A DNA stretch of 37,551 bases from contig JAATGJ010000001.1 in the NCBI GenBank assembly GCA_015654695.1, forward strand, positions 1 to 37,551, read 5' to 3'. Positions 1 through 9,416 of this stretch are shown piece by piece. The translations under genes were made by a program, and so were the position numbers. Source of the DNA: Chitinophagales bacterium (lineage in GTDB: Bacteria > Bacteroidota > Bacteroidia > Chitinophagales > Chitinophagaceae). The notes beneath the pieces are model-generated. The model worked only from the letters and a program-made list of their open reading frames with translations. It ran no database searches and had not been told where the DNA came from. Position 1 is the stretch's first letter; the number at the start of each line of letters is the position of its first letter.

Positions 1-31
1 GTTCATCATCAATAATTATAGCTGATATCAT
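1..31 (-). CDS. LytTR-type response regulator, N-terminus only (cut by window edge)
   Basis: Reading the minus strand from an ATG at 31 gives M-I-S-A-I-I-I-D-D-E and then runs off the window. This is the usual first beta strand and acidic pocket of a CheY-like receiver domain. It starts 6 bases after the stop codon of the LytS-type kinase, so the two are almost certainly co-transcribed as a two-component pair. In this family the partner is normally a receiver plus LytTR DNA-binding protein. The LytTR part is inferred from the partner, because only ten residues are visible. Confidence 0.7.
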   Translation of the reverse strand, partial: MISAIIIDDE

Positions 32-37
32 AGATTA

Positions 38-2893
38 TTACTTATAAAGCGGCGGGATCAGTACCGTTACTATTGTTCCTGTCACTATTCCTTTTTCATC
101 AAGTACATCTTCTGTATTCACCCGGATATTTGTTTTAGATTGATTATTAATGGCTGTAATTCTTTTTTCATTGATCGAAGTACCCCTGGACTGATATTCA
201 ATATGGCGGACAGATTTCAGTTCCTCCGCTTTTTTGCGGCCTACCCCATTATCTGTTATGGTATAAAGAATACAGTTATCACCAGTTTTACTGATGGTAA
301 GCGAAATTAAACCATTATTGTCTTTACGATGCTGGATACCGTGCCGGAGTGAGTTTTCAATATAAGGCTGTAACAACATTCCCGGCAATACCGTATTTTT
401 TTGGTCAATGGTCTCATCTATAAAAATTTCATACCTGAATTTATCCCTGAAACGTAATTTTTCCAGTCCCAGGTAGGTCTCCAGGTATTTTATTTCGCTG
501 GCAATTGTAATCAGCGGGTGCATCGAATTTTCCAGTGTTTGCCGGATAAGACTGGCAAAGTTTGTGAGATAGTTATTGGCGCCTTCTACATCAAGGTTAA
601 GGATGAAAGTTTGTATCGAGTTAAGAGAATTAAAAATGAAATGAGGATTCATTTGGGCCTGCAGGGCCTTTTGCTCGAGGGCTGAAAACCTGGCTTCAAT
701 CTCCCTTTTCGTTTCTTCTTTTCGCTTGATGGCCCTGATATTGTACCGGTAAATAAGCAGCACCAGTAATCCAAGTATTGTGAGAACGGTTATCCTGAAA
801 AGCCATGTTTGCCACCAGGGCGCTTGTATATGAATCCTGATAGTTTTTGTATCACTTTCTACTCCAAATTTATTAACAGCTTTCAGGAACAAGGTGTAGT
901 TGTGGGGCTGAAGAACAGAAAAGTTGACAAAGTTAGCAGTAGTAGTATTCCATTTTTCATCCAGGCCTTCAAGTTTATAATAATAAGTTATATCACCGGC
1001 AGATTTGAATGAAATGGCTGTAAAATCAATTCGAATGTTAAGGGCATTGTAAGGAAACGAATAGCTGCTGTTTTCTTTAAGCCGGTTGTTATTTTCCGAC
1101 ACCTGCAGTATATGGAATATACACACGGATTTTTCTGTCAGTATGCTCTTGTTGAAAATGGTGAGACCTGCTGCTGTACCCACATAAATGGTACTATCTG
1201 TTGCAAGTACTGCATTAATAAAATCAGCACCCAGGCCATTCGCTGATGTGAACCGGGTGATCGCAAGTTTTTCTTTCCCGGTTTCAATCCTGTTAAGACC
1301 ATTATTCGTTCCAAGCCATACTAGGTTGCTATCAATAAAAAGACTGGTGCAGATATCGCTGGTCAATCCATCTTCTTCTTTGAGTATCTGAAGAATTTTA
1401 TCGTTTTTGTACCGGATAAGGCCCGAACCGCTTGTAGCAACCCACAGGTCATCATGTATTCCTCTTTTAAGGGCTGTGATCCGTCCTCTGAAGGGGGGTA
1501 ATAAAGTATAGAGTTCTGTAATGTTTTTAGTCGCTGAATTTATTTTGATCAAGCCTCCAAGTGTACCGATATAATAATCACTATGATAAACAATACCACA
1601 GGTTGCCCTTTGTCTAAGCAGCGTATCTTTTACGGACATATCCGGGTCGCCTAATAGCAATACATTATTGCCTGTGCAAACCAATATTTTTTTATTGGCC
1701 ACATCTATATCCTTTACCGGGAAAATATTACTGGAAACCGGAGCAGATGATCCCGTTTTTTTCAACAGGAAGGCGTCGGTTCCTATATATAGATTGTTTC
1801 CCTCAAAGCAAAGTACATATATCCTGTTTCTTTTGGTAGAATGTGATACCGGGTTTCCGGAAGTTGCTAAGAATTTAGAAAGATATGTGGTGGAGTAATG
1901 AGACTGGGTATCATTGAGTGGAATACTATAAATTTTACTGAAGTCTGTTCCGGCTATCAGTTGATGATCATTTCTTACAAGAGAGAAGATTTCATTTTTC
2001 CCGTCAAAACTCATGTTCGTGAATCCAAAAGAGGGAAACCTGTACACCCCATTACCAAGGGTAGAAATCCATAGATTATTTTCATTGTCTATAAACGCAT
2101 CACTGAGCTTTTCCACTTTGATCTTATGGATCAAATCACCGGTGGAAGCGCTAAAGATATTAACAAAATTGTCCAAAAGAAGGTAGATAAGATTACCAGA
2201 CAAGTTTCCTGATGGACGAGAGATAAATTTTTCTCCAATACTCAGATATTGTTTTTGTGCGTTCTCATCGAATACTATAACAGCGGTTTCTTTAGCAGAA
2301 GATAAATAAGACCTGATCTTTCCTGAATCGGGTTTAAAAAAGAGTGAGTCTGCTGATCCTGCAATTAGCAATGTGTCAAATACTTTTTTAATGTAAACCC
2401 CCTTTGGAATTTTTTCATATTTGTCATGAATAGAAATCAAATGATTATTCTCCATTATGTAACTGTCGCCAATGCCTGATAGGATTACTTTATCCCCTTT
2501 ATTTGCAAACATGGTTATGGTAGACAGGTCTATTTTATATTTCTCTGGAATCGGAACCCTGTAAAAACTGTCATTCTGGTAATAGTGAAGGCTATGTGTA
2601 AAAGGAGTAAAGTAAACTCTGCCTGAGTTGTCGCCGTGTACTTTCAGCACTGAATTATCCGGCAACCCATCTTTGGTAGTAAAAGTCTTAAAATTCTTTC
2701 CGTCAAAACGACAGAGACCGTTTTCTGTAGCAAACCATATAAACCCGTTTTTATCCTGGGAGATATCATACACCGTGGTACTGGGCAGTCCATCTTTTGT
2801 ATCATAATGAACAGAGCTGTAAGGCTGAGCCTGCAAATTGTTTACGTGGATTGCCAGTACACAGTAAACTGCCAGGATAAATAGCCTCGTCAT
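38..2893 (-). CDS. Sensor histidine kinase, LytS/YpdA type with periplasmic beta-propeller
   Basis: Membrane sensor kinase of the HisKA_4 (His_kinase, LytS-like) family. From the ATG at 2893 there is a signal peptide ending near LQA-QP. About 550 residues of two-component-regulator propeller repeats follow, with recurrent DGL..., G.IWFAT.NGL and LW(V/L)(A/G)T..GL motifs. Then come a Y_Y_Y domain (about 618-688), one membrane helix (about 693-715), the phosphoacceptor region MNPHFIFNSLNSI (His about 749), and an ATPase domain with ITDNGVGR. The reading frame is open 18 codons further upstream to a TTG at 2947, but those residues precede the signal peptide and carry no family signal, so the ATG is preferred. 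It lies 6 bases upstream of the response regulator start. The stimulus is unknown; related propeller sensors in Bacteroidota often respond to saccharides or envelope conditions, and nothing here identifies the ligand. Confidence 0.93.
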   Translation of the reverse strand: MTRLFILAVYCVLAIHVNNLQAQPYSSVHYDTKDGLPSTTVYDISQDKNGFIWFATENGLCRFDGKNFKTFTTKDGLPDNSVLKVHGDNSGRVYFTPFTHSLHYYQNDSFYRVPIPEKYKIDLSTITMFANKGDKVILSGIGDSYIMENNHLISIHDKYEKIPKGVYIKKVFDTLLIAGSADSLFFKPDSGKIRSYLSSAKETAVIVFDENAQKQYLSIGEKFISRPSGNLSGNLIYLLLDNFVNIFSASTGDLIHKIKVEKLSDAFIDNENNLWISTLGNGVYRFPSFGFTNMSFDGKNEIFSLVRNDHQLIAGTDFSKIYSIPLNDTQSHYSTTYLSKFLATSGNPVSHSTKRNRIYVLCFEGNNLYIGTDAFLLKKTGSSAPVSSNIFPVKDIDVANKKILVCTGNNVLLLGDPDMSVKDTLLRQRATCGIVYHSDYYIGTLGGLIKINSATKNITELYTLLPPFRGRITALKRGIHDDLWVATSGSGLIRYKNDKILQILKEEDGLTSDICTSLFIDSNLVWLGTNNGLNRIETGKEKLAITRFTSANGLGADFINAVLATDSTIYVGTAAGLTIFNKSILTEKSVCIFHILQVSENNNRLKENSSYSFPYNALNIRIDFTAISFKSAGDITYYYKLEGLDEKWNTTTANFVNFSVLQPHNYTLFLKAVNKFGVESDTKTIRIHIQAPWWQTWLFRITVLTILGLLVLLIYRYNIRAIKRKEETKREIEARFSALEQKALQAQMNPHFIFNSLNSIQTFILNLDVEGANNYLTNFASLIRQTLENSMHPLITIASEIKYLETYLGLEKLRFRDKFRYEIFIDETIDQKNTVLPGMLLQPYIENSLRHGIQHRKDNNGLISLTISKTGDNCILYTITDNGVGRKKAEELKSVRHIEYQSRGTSINEKRITAINNQSKTNIRVNTEDVLDEKGIVTGTIVTVLIPPLYK

Positions 2894-3040
2894 TAGCCGA
2901 TCATTTTTTATTAGTGCATTCTTCCGGAAGCAATTAGCTTGATTCAAGTTTATTAAATATAGGAAAAGCGGGCGAATAAACTCAGAACGATATCACCGGT
3001 AATGTTGATATGCTTATTTGTTATGGAGCCTTTTGCCTGA

Positions 3041-3691
3041 TCAACTGAACTTTTCAGGAACTAAGCGGATAATGTCCTCATCAACAGAAAAATGATAGCC
3101 AGGTAATTTTTTTGCAGTGATATCTTTCATTTCTTCAATGGCAGGATAGCCATGCTCGCCCACAAAAATCCGTGCATCATCAATAAGAATGATATGCTGC
3201 AGTTGATTATTGACAATAAGGGTTTCAAGCTCTTCAACGATCGGGGAGTATTTTTCAATCGTTGCCGTTATACCGCCTGAATAATGGCCATCCAGCCAGA
3301 AGATGGCAGGTTCTTTTAATTCTTTTAAAACATTTGCAATGACATCGCCGCTATTGCCCTGCAGGAGAGTGATGCCCGGCTGACCGCGAAACCTTTTTTG
3401 CGCCATTTCAAACAGGGCCTGGCTCAGTTCAATGGAATATAATTTTTTAAAATATTCTTTTTGTGCAAATACCATATCTCCTTTATACGTGCCTGTTTCT
3501 ACCAGTACATTATAGCCTGACCGCTTTTGATAATGCTGAATGGCCTCTTGCTTCACTGTATGCGGCGGTGGGAGCGGCTTGCCCGCAAGTTCCCATTTTT
3601 TACGGTTACCGGCAGCGGAATGTTTGTTCTGGTATTTTTTGTAACTGTCAATAAGCGGTTGCGGTAATATCTTTTCAATTAATTGCTTCAT
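3041..3691 (-). CDS. Class I methyltransferase-fold protein in glycan block
   Basis: 216-residue soluble protein with a Rossmann-type SAM-binding pattern. The glycine motif LVETGTYKGD lies at about residues 63-73, followed by an acidic strand end (YSIELS), then WLDGHYSGG near 135 and a strand ending LIDDARI near 170. This matches class I SAM-dependent methyltransferase-like proteins often found beside glycosyltransferases; the substrate cannot be read from sequence. It starts 10 bases after the stop of the upstream GT2 gene on the same strand, so they probably form an operon. The N-terminal 50 residues are basic and lack a signal peptide, so a cytoplasmic location is likely. It may modify a sugar or glycolipid precursor made by the neighbouring transferases. 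That role is inferred from context only. Confidence 0.75.
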   Translation of the reverse strand: MKQLIEKILPQPLIDSYKKYQNKHSAAGNRKKWELAGKPLPPPHTVKQEAIQHYQKRSGYNVLVETGTYKGDMVFAQKEYFKKLYSIELSQALFEMAQKRFRGQPGITLLQGNSGDVIANVLKELKEPAIFWLDGHYSGGITATIEKYSPIVEELETLIVNNQLQHIILIDDARIFVGEHGYPAIEEMKDITAKKLPGYHFSVDEDIIRLVPEKFS

Positions 3692-3701
3692 GCAAAATGG
3701 T

Positions 3702-4631
3702 TTAATAATATAATCTTGCTTTCACCTTTCTTAAATAAGCCCGGGTATCTGCTGTTATTGCTGTTCTTTTTTCTGTTTTTGGGATAGCAGCTATTGCTTT
3801 CCATCCGCGAAAGTAATGCTTTAGATTAAAGCGGGTGACACGAAGGTATTGAAACGACCATAACAGGGCCGTGCTGTAAAAATACATTTTAGGTAAGTGT
3901 CTCCAGGCTACTTTTGATTTATTTACCCACATCATTTTTAATTTTTCACTGGCGGGCTTTCTGCCAAGCGGAGATTCCTTATGAAGCATAACGATGCTGT
4001 CATTGTATTGTATGGCGTATCCTTTATGCAAAAGACGATAGGCGAGATCATATTCTTCCATACCATAAAAAAAATCTTCGGGATAATGGCCGATCTTCTC
4101 CAGTACTTCTCTTTTTATGGCGTGTGCTCCACCGGCGTAATAGTAAGTATAAAAAGAATGTTTGTCTTTATACCTATTATACTTTTTATGAGGTAACCCG
4201 TTTTGCTGCATTTCCAGCGTATCGTAATATAATACTTTAAAAGAGACGATGGCAGTTTCCCTTTCAATGGTTAATTGATCAGCAGGCTTGTGTTCAAATG
4301 CCAGCAATATTTGTTTCAGCGCATCTTTATTCTGCAGTACCGCATCATCATCCAACAGGATAAGGATAGGAGCGGTAGCAAAGCCAAGGGCGAAGTTTCT
4401 TCCTTTTGTTACACCAAGGTTTTCCGGGGCCTCAATATATTTAACAGGAAGCGATGGGTTATCTTTTACATAGTCCTCTACTTTATTATAACTCACTACA
4501 GACCGGTTATTGACCAGTATAATCTCCTCTATTAAGCTGGCTGCTTCATCCAGGCCGGCAATGTTTTGCAGCAGTTCCAGTGCATCATCGGGCCGATTAT
4601 AGGTTATAATAATAAAACTGAGGGGTTTCAA
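3702..4631 (-). CDS. Glycosyltransferase family 2
   Basis: 309-residue GT-A fold transferase. The N-terminus (SFIIITYNRPDDALELL) is the nucleotide-sugar-binding strand of GT2 enzymes. The metal-binding DXD equivalent is LLDDDAVL near residue 95. A later segment, FYGMEEYDLAYRLLHKGY, matches the acceptor-side ED/EE motif of rhamnosyl- and galactosyl-type GT2 proteins. The only plausible start is a TTG at 4631 just before the conserved strand; no ATG is in frame upstream. It is the first gene of a two-gene minus-strand unit with the methyltransferase-fold protein. The product probably acts on the cytoplasmic face of the membrane in surface polysaccharide or glycolipid synthesis. The donor and acceptor are unknown. 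Confidence 0.9.
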   Translation of the reverse strand: MKPLSFIIITYNRPDDALELLQNIAGLDEAASLIEEIILVNNRSVVSYNKVEDYVKDNPSLPVKYIEAPENLGVTKGRNFALGFATAPILILLDDDAVLQNKDALKQILLAFEHKPADQLTIERETAIVSFKVLYYDTLEMQQNGLPHKKYNRYKDKHSFYTYYYAGGAHAIKREVLEKIGHYPEDFFYGMEEYDLAYRLLHKGYAIQYNDSIVMLHKESPLGRKPASEKLKMMWVNKSKVAWRHLPKMYFYSTALLWSFQYLRVTRFNLKHYFRGWKAIAAIPKTEKRTAITADTRAYLRKVKARLYY

Positions 4632-4666
4632 TACTGTGGCTTTTAATTATTTTTTCTCCCACAAAA

Positions 4667-4731
4667 CCGCAAAGATCACAAAGCGCCTGGTAGCAGGTCA
4701 AATTTCTTTTGTGTTCTTAGTGTCTTTGCGG
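4667..4731. repeat. Imperfect inverted repeat in divergent intergenic region
   Basis: The 162-base gap between divergent glycosyltransferase genes contains a left arm beginning CCGCAAAGATCACAAAG (4667) and a right arm ending AGTGTCTTTGCGG (4731). The outer nine bases, CCGCAAAGA/TCTTTGCGG, pair perfectly; the inside pairs only partly. It has the look of an intergenic palindromic element rather than a terminator, because no T-tract follows on either strand. Whether it is repeated elsewhere in this genome cannot be seen here. Confidence 0.5.
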
Positions 4732-4742
4732 GAAACCTTACT

Positions 4743-4773
4743 TTTGAGATAGTTTCAATTTTACCTTAGTTTG
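4743..4773 (+). promoter_or_regulatory. Putative Bacteroidota promoter for the plus-strand GT2
   Basis: TTTG at 4743-4746 and TTAGTTTG at 4766-4773 are separated by 19 bases. The known Bacteroidota primary-sigma consensus is TTTG-N19/21-TAnnTTTG, so only one position deviates. The expected transcription start near 4780 leaves a short A-rich leader before the ATG at 4794. Confidence 0.6.
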
Positions 4774-4793
4774 CAAAATAACAAAAAAAGACC

Positions 4794-5588
4794 ATGCCGC
4801 AGTTAAGTGTAATAATACCGTGTTATAATGATGGACATTACCTGGATGATGCTGTCGCATCCGCCCGGCAGCAAACATTTACCGATATAGAGATCATTAT
4901 CGTCAATGACGGATCAACCGATCCCTCCACCATTCAAAAACTTGCTTCATTCAATGATCCGCTGATAACGGTGCTGCATAAGGAGAACGGGCATTTATCT
5001 TCAGCCCGCAATCATGGTATCCGTCATGCGAAAGGGCAGTTCATTGTTACGCTGGATGCGGATGATAAGTTTGAAAAGGAATTTATCGAAAAAGGAGTTG
5101 CTGTTTTGCAGCAGGATGCATCCGCAGGCGCTGTTACCTGTTATTTAAGAAGTTTTGGCTTAAAGAAATATAGCTGGAAACCGCTGGGCGGCGATATAAA
5201 GAATTTTCTGTACCGGCAGGAGAGTTGCGCCAGCGCTATGTTCAGGAAAGAATGCTGGGAAAAAGTAGGGGGGTATGATGAGCAAATGAAAGCTGGCTAC
5301 GAAGACTGGGAATTCTGGATACGTTTGACCGCAGCAGGCTGGAAAGTAATTGTATTAAAGGAATATTTATTGAATTACCGGGTCACGGATAAATCCATGC
5401 TGCTTACCCAGTCTGAACCAAAGCGGGAAGCCATAGTGGACTATATCATGGAAAAACACAAAGCGCTTTACTGGCAGCAATTAAAAGAGGCTGTTATCGA
5501 ACGAAAAATAATTGACCTGAGAAACCCGGAAAGCACTACCGTGCTGCTTAAAAATCTTTACTGGCGCTTAACAGGTAAAAAGAAATAG
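4794..5588 (+). CDS. Glycosyltransferase family 2
   Basis: 264-residue GT2 enzyme beginning MPQLSVIIPCYNDGHYLDDAV, the canonical donor-binding strand. The metal-binding motif is LDADDKF near residue 89, and the catalytic-base region is GYEDWEFWIRL near 170, as in chondroitin-polymerase-like and WcaA-like GT2 proteins. The last 80 residues are basic and helical with no membrane segment. It is transcribed on its own, divergent from the other GT2 gene and convergent with the YfhO-like gene. A near-consensus promoter precedes it. The likely role is addition of one sugar to a surface glycan; the sugar cannot be predicted. Confidence 0.92.
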   Translation: MPQLSVIIPCYNDGHYLDDAVASARQQTFTDIEIIIVNDGSTDPSTIQKLASFNDPLITVLHKENGHLSSARNHGIRHAKGQFIVTLDADDKFEKEFIEKGVAVLQQDASAGAVTCYLRSFGLKKYSWKPLGGDIKNFLYRQESCASAMFRKECWEKVGGYDEQMKAGYEDWEFWIRLTAAGWKVIVLKEYLLNYRVTDKSMLLTQSEPKREAIVDYIMEKHKALYWQQLKEAVIERKIIDLRNPESTTVLLKNLYWRLTGKKK

Positions 5589-5614
5589 ACAAGTTGGCAA
5601 TAAAACACCGGGAA

Positions 5615-5682
5615 GGCGATAAGACGGAAAGTGATGTAAGAATAAAAACTATTTCTTCTTCCTGTCTTACCGCCTTATCGGC
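5615..5682. repeat. Imperfect inverted repeat between convergent genes
   Basis: GGCGATAAGACGG at 5615-5627 is complementary at 11 of 13 positions to CCGCCTTATCGGC at 5670-5682, with a 42-base loop. It fills the 101-base gap between the stop of the plus-strand GT2 and the stop of the minus-strand YfhO-like gene. It may end transcription from one or both sides, but the loop is long and there is no clean T-tract, so it may simply be a non-coding palindromic element. Confidence 0.4.
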
Positions 5683-5689
5683 AAAAAAA

Positions 5690-8221
5690 TTATATTTTCT
5701 TTCTGTTCCTTATCTCCATAAAAATACCCACCGCCAGTAACAGCAGCACCAGTATTTGCCCTATAGAGGTAAACAGTTTTCCTTTTTTATAAGAAGGTGG
5801 TTCAAATTTAAATTCAATCGTATGGTTACCCGCAGGCACATTCATACCCCTGAGTGTGTAATTGGTTTTTACGTAATCCGCTTTTTTGCCATCTATATAG
5901 ACGTTCCATCCTTCGGAATAGTACACTTCACTAAACACCGCGAACTGGTTAGCTACGGCAGATGATTTGTATTGAATAGTATTGTTATTATTGCTGACCA
6001 TTTCAATCTTAGCCGCAGAGTCATATACCGGCTGTGTGATTTTAGTTTTTTCACTGGCGGGCACGATGGCTACCTGTGATGCGTTTAATCCATCCAGGTC
6101 TTTCATTTCATCCTGCAGCGTATTGGCGAACCGGACTTCTTTTACAAACCAGACCGGTCCGAGTGCATTAGAATTGATGATGAGAAAAGGTTGTTCATTG
6201 GAAAACTGTGATGGGTTAGCGCCAATGATATATTTTGTATTCAGCATATTCAACCCTGTATAGGCTGATTGATTAAGACCTGCGCCTAATGCTGAATCTT
6301 TACTTAATAAACCTATCTCACCTGAAATTTTATTTTCCCACAGATCCTGGTAACGGGCTATTTTGGCGGCATGGTATCCGCCGATTGATTTATGAAAATA
6401 AGAAGTTGATGCGTCCTGGAAGGGTGATACGGCAAGGTTCAATACACGGTACCAGCTTTTGTCCTGTAAAATCTGCAGGTCTGCTTTTCCTGCTGTCAAT
6501 TCTATTTTAGCTTCTTCCTTGTCTGACCAGGCTATTTCACCATTGGGCCTTTTATCCAAATATGTTTTGCCTATGGGCAGCAGGTCTATCAATACTAAAA
6601 TAATAGCTGTACCGAATACCAATGACTGGCTTTTGATCTTTTTCTTTATATATAATAAAAGGATGATAAAGAAAATCCCGATAATAGCAATGGCTTTAAA
6701 TATGTCCTGCAAAAAAATGCCTTTCCTGTCTTCCGTTAATGCTTTGATCACATTCATTACAGGTTCACTTACCTGCTGAGGCTGGTTGGCAACCTGCTCT
6801 TTTAATTGTTTGGTTCCTTCATCCATATACGTGAACGACAAATACGCCATGAACATAATCAGCAAAACACCGGCGGTAGCGATACCAGCATATTTTAATT
6901 TCTTCCACGATGAAGGATCATTTACCTGGCTGATGATCTGTTGTAGTGAAAGGATCGCTGCAAAAGGCCATAACAATTCAAGTATCACCAGGCTCATCGA
7001 AGGCGCCCTGAATTTATTATAAAGAGGTAAATGATCGAACAGGAAATAACTGAACTGCGGGAAGAACCGTCCCCATGACACCATGATAGCAAAAAGGCTG
7101 GCTGCAATGATCCACCATTTTGTTTCGCCTTTTATAAAAAACAGGAATACAATAAAAAGAAAACAAACAATAGCTCCGATATAGGGCGGACCGGAAGTAC
7201 CCGTAAGGCTACCCCAGTACCCGCTTTGCACGCCAAAACCTGCAACCTGTTGCGCCAGTTGCTGCGGCATTTCTGCAAGCGCCTGCATTACTTTCCCATC
7301 TTCGCCTATTTCCCTGATGCCATCACTGCCGCCATAAATGCGGGGAAACATAACAGTAAATGTTTCCATGGGTTTGTAGCTGTATTGAAAAGCATACTCT
7401 TTAGTTAATCCTGTGCCTTTTGCAGCCGTAGTATCTTTTACTGACAATGATCCTCCGCGTATTGTTTCTTTAGAATACTCATAGGTCGTCATCAGGGTAA
7501 TGGCATTGACCATGATGCCTATTAATGCCGCAGCTATGGTAAACGCCAATGATTTTACAAGATGGCTGTATTCTTTATTCTTTATCCATTTAATAACAGT
7601 GGCAATAGTATAGAAAGTAAGTATAAAAAATAAGTAATAAGCTACCTGCAGGTGATTGAGACCAATAATGGTAGCGGTAAACAAAGACAACAAACCCGCG
7701 CCCAGCAAATATTTTTTCTTATAGATCAGCATCAGCGAAGCCAGCATGGCCGGCATATAGGCGATACACCACATTTTAGTGACATGGCCTGCGGTGATGA
7801 TAACGGGATTGTAGGTGGAATAGCCAAATGCCAGTGCGCCGAATATGCCGATATAAGGATTTACTCCCGCTACCTGTGATAAAAAATAAAACAAGACACA
7901 AGCAAGAAAAAAGAATTGCATCGGCTGGGGTAACCCAAGCGTCAGTACTTTATTTACGTAATGAGGTAATACATTATTAGCCGGCATCCATATCTGGTAA
8001 GTAGGCATGCCACTGAACATGCCATTGGTCCATAATGGCGCTTCGCCATGTTTTTCCGCATAGTCTGCGATATCTTTACTGGCGCCATCATATTGAACAA
8101 TATCATGCTGGTAAAGGGTCTTGCCTTCCAGCGAAGGTTTGCAGAACAGGGCGGCAATGACAATAAAACTGACAATGGCAATAATATGCGGCAGTATCTT
8201 TTTCCAGTTCAGGGCCTTCAT
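5690..8221 (-). CDS. YfhO family integral membrane protein
   Basis: 843-residue multi-pass membrane protein matching the bacterial YfhO family (GT-C-like fold). The first 60 residues hold a membrane helix followed by a lumenal loop with LYQHDIVQYDG, comparable to the acidic first loop of GT-C glycosyltransferases. About ten further hydrophobic helices run to residue 560. A long extracytoplasmic domain (about 565-810) with SWYRVLNLAVSPFQDASTSYFHKSIGGYHAAK follows, then a last helix and a basic tail. In Bacillus, YfhO is implicated in lipoteichoic-acid glycosylation; in Bacteroidota the family is common beside glycan genes but not characterised. It lies 50 bases downstream of the GT4-like gene on the same strand and is probably co-transcribed with it. 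Lipid-linked sugar transfer outside the inner membrane is an inference from family and context. Confidence 0.88.
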   Translation of the reverse strand: MKALNWKKILPHIIAIVSFIVIAALFCKPSLEGKTLYQHDIVQYDGASKDIADYAEKHGEAPLWTNGMFSGMPTYQIWMPANNVLPHYVNKVLTLGLPQPMQFFFLACVLFYFLSQVAGVNPYIGIFGALAFGYSTYNPVIITAGHVTKMWCIAYMPAMLASLMLIYKKKYLLGAGLLSLFTATIIGLNHLQVAYYLFFILTFYTIATVIKWIKNKEYSHLVKSLAFTIAAALIGIMVNAITLMTTYEYSKETIRGGSLSVKDTTAAKGTGLTKEYAFQYSYKPMETFTVMFPRIYGGSDGIREIGEDGKVMQALAEMPQQLAQQVAGFGVQSGYWGSLTGTSGPPYIGAIVCFLFIVFLFFIKGETKWWIIAASLFAIMVSWGRFFPQFSYFLFDHLPLYNKFRAPSMSLVILELLWPFAAILSLQQIISQVNDPSSWKKLKYAGIATAGVLLIMFMAYLSFTYMDEGTKQLKEQVANQPQQVSEPVMNVIKALTEDRKGIFLQDIFKAIAIIGIFFIILLLYIKKKIKSQSLVFGTAIILVLIDLLPIGKTYLDKRPNGEIAWSDKEEAKIELTAGKADLQILQDKSWYRVLNLAVSPFQDASTSYFHKSIGGYHAAKIARYQDLWENKISGEIGLLSKDSALGAGLNQSAYTGLNMLNTKYIIGANPSQFSNEQPFLIINSNALGPVWFVKEVRFANTLQDEMKDLDGLNASQVAIVPASEKTKITQPVYDSAAKIEMVSNNNNTIQYKSSAVANQFAVFSEVYYSEGWNVYIDGKKADYVKTNYTLRGMNVPAGNHTIEFKFEPPSYKKGKLFTSIGQILVLLLLAVGIFMEIRNRKKI

Positions 8222-8271
8222 GAAGAATGATTTAGTGAGGCAAAATAAAGGTTTTTTATGATTCGCTTTTA

Positions 8272-9378
8272 TTATCCTGCTCCAATAGCACTCAGCAACC
8301 GGGCAATTACGTTCTCCCAGTTGTATTCTTCGTAAAATAGCTGGGGTGTATTTTTCTTCAAAGCTGAAGCGGTGATGATATTACTGGTAAACAAATCCCA
8401 GTCATTATTCGCGGAGAGAAAAAGTTTTTCATTGAGCAGGTAAACGGGTAAACCTGTAGCTGCAAAATGAGTGGCCACGACATTGCATCCGCTGGCAATA
8501 GCCTCTATATTCTTTGTCTGGATACCGGAGCCGCTTACTACTGGATTGATAAATACATCGGCTGCCTGCATAAGATCGTCTAGTGACGGAACAAAACCTG
8601 CGGCAGTTATGCAGGGTAAAGCATTAAGTTCTGTGATCTTTTTGGGTGGTAATGATCCGCAGATGATAACCCGGAATCGAAATCCTTTCTTTTGTAACAG
8701 GGGAATGATAGTCGAAATGATAGTCGCTAAAGCGCCGGCATTAGGCTCATAGGCCAGCGTAGCGGCGAATAACAGCATCTTTTCATCATCGGCAAAGTTG
8801 TATTTCTTTCTGAGCTGTTCTTTTATGGTTGTATTCACGGCCCGTTGACCCCTCTCCTGTATGCCATACGGAACAACGAAACATTTTCCCGGTGTAATAT
8901 TGAATAGCCGTATTGCCTGTATTTTGTCCGCATCAGTTTTAAAAAGAATATGATCAGCGAGGACAAAGGCTTTTTGTTCTGTTCTTTTTATCAACCGCCA
9001 CCATAGCTTGCCTCTTGCTTTCATGCGAAGGTGTTCGATATTATGCGCATGGACGATAAACCTGAATCCAGGCTTTTGTTTATATTTTCCCAGCCAGCCA
9101 TGGTAAGGATGTTCAATGATGATATGGGTGAATGATTGCTGCCGTATGAATGAAAGTATCTTGTTTCTTACAAAAGGGTTCCAGAATTGAAGCCGGGAAA
9201 CCGGTAGCTCCTTCCGGAGTTTATAGGAAAGAACCCTGTCCGATTGATTGTCTTGGGAACACAAACAGGTTAATGCTGCTTTTTGGCCCAGCCAGTCATT
9301 GAAATGAGCAATACCCTTTTGCCCTCCATACTCCGGCGGCAGCACTTTGTACCAGACTATGCTCAGAAAATTATTCAT
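8272..9378 (-). CDS. Glycosyltransferase, GT4/GT1-like (GT-B fold)
   Basis: 368-residue protein with two Rossmann-like halves. The N-terminal half has the early glycine segment PPEYGGQKGIAHFNDWL and HAHNIEHLRMK. The C-terminal half has LLFAATLAYEPNAGAL, the strand RVIICGSLPPKK, ADVFINPVVSGSGIQTKNIEAIASG and NVVATHFAATGL. This is the usual layout of GT4 enzymes, with SGSGIQTKNIEA standing where the E-x7-E nucleotide-binding motif is expected. There is no signal peptide. It heads a likely two-gene unit with the YfhO-like gene. The donor and acceptor are unknown. Confidence 0.88.
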   Translation of the reverse strand: MNNFLSIVWYKVLPPEYGGQKGIAHFNDWLGQKAALTCLCSQDNQSDRVLSYKLRKELPVSRLQFWNPFVRNKILSFIRQQSFTHIIIEHPYHGWLGKYKQKPGFRFIVHAHNIEHLRMKARGKLWWRLIKRTEQKAFVLADHILFKTDADKIQAIRLFNITPGKCFVVPYGIQERGQRAVNTTIKEQLRKKYNFADDEKMLLFAATLAYEPNAGALATIISTIIPLLQKKGFRFRVIICGSLPPKKITELNALPCITAAGFVPSLDDLMQAADVFINPVVSGSGIQTKNIEAIASGCNVVATHFAATGLPVYLLNEKLFLSANNDWDLFTSNIITASALKKNTPQLFYEEYNWENVIARLLSAIGAG

Positions 9379-9416
9379 TCCGATAATATTACAAATAGTT
9401 GATAAATTTATGCCTT

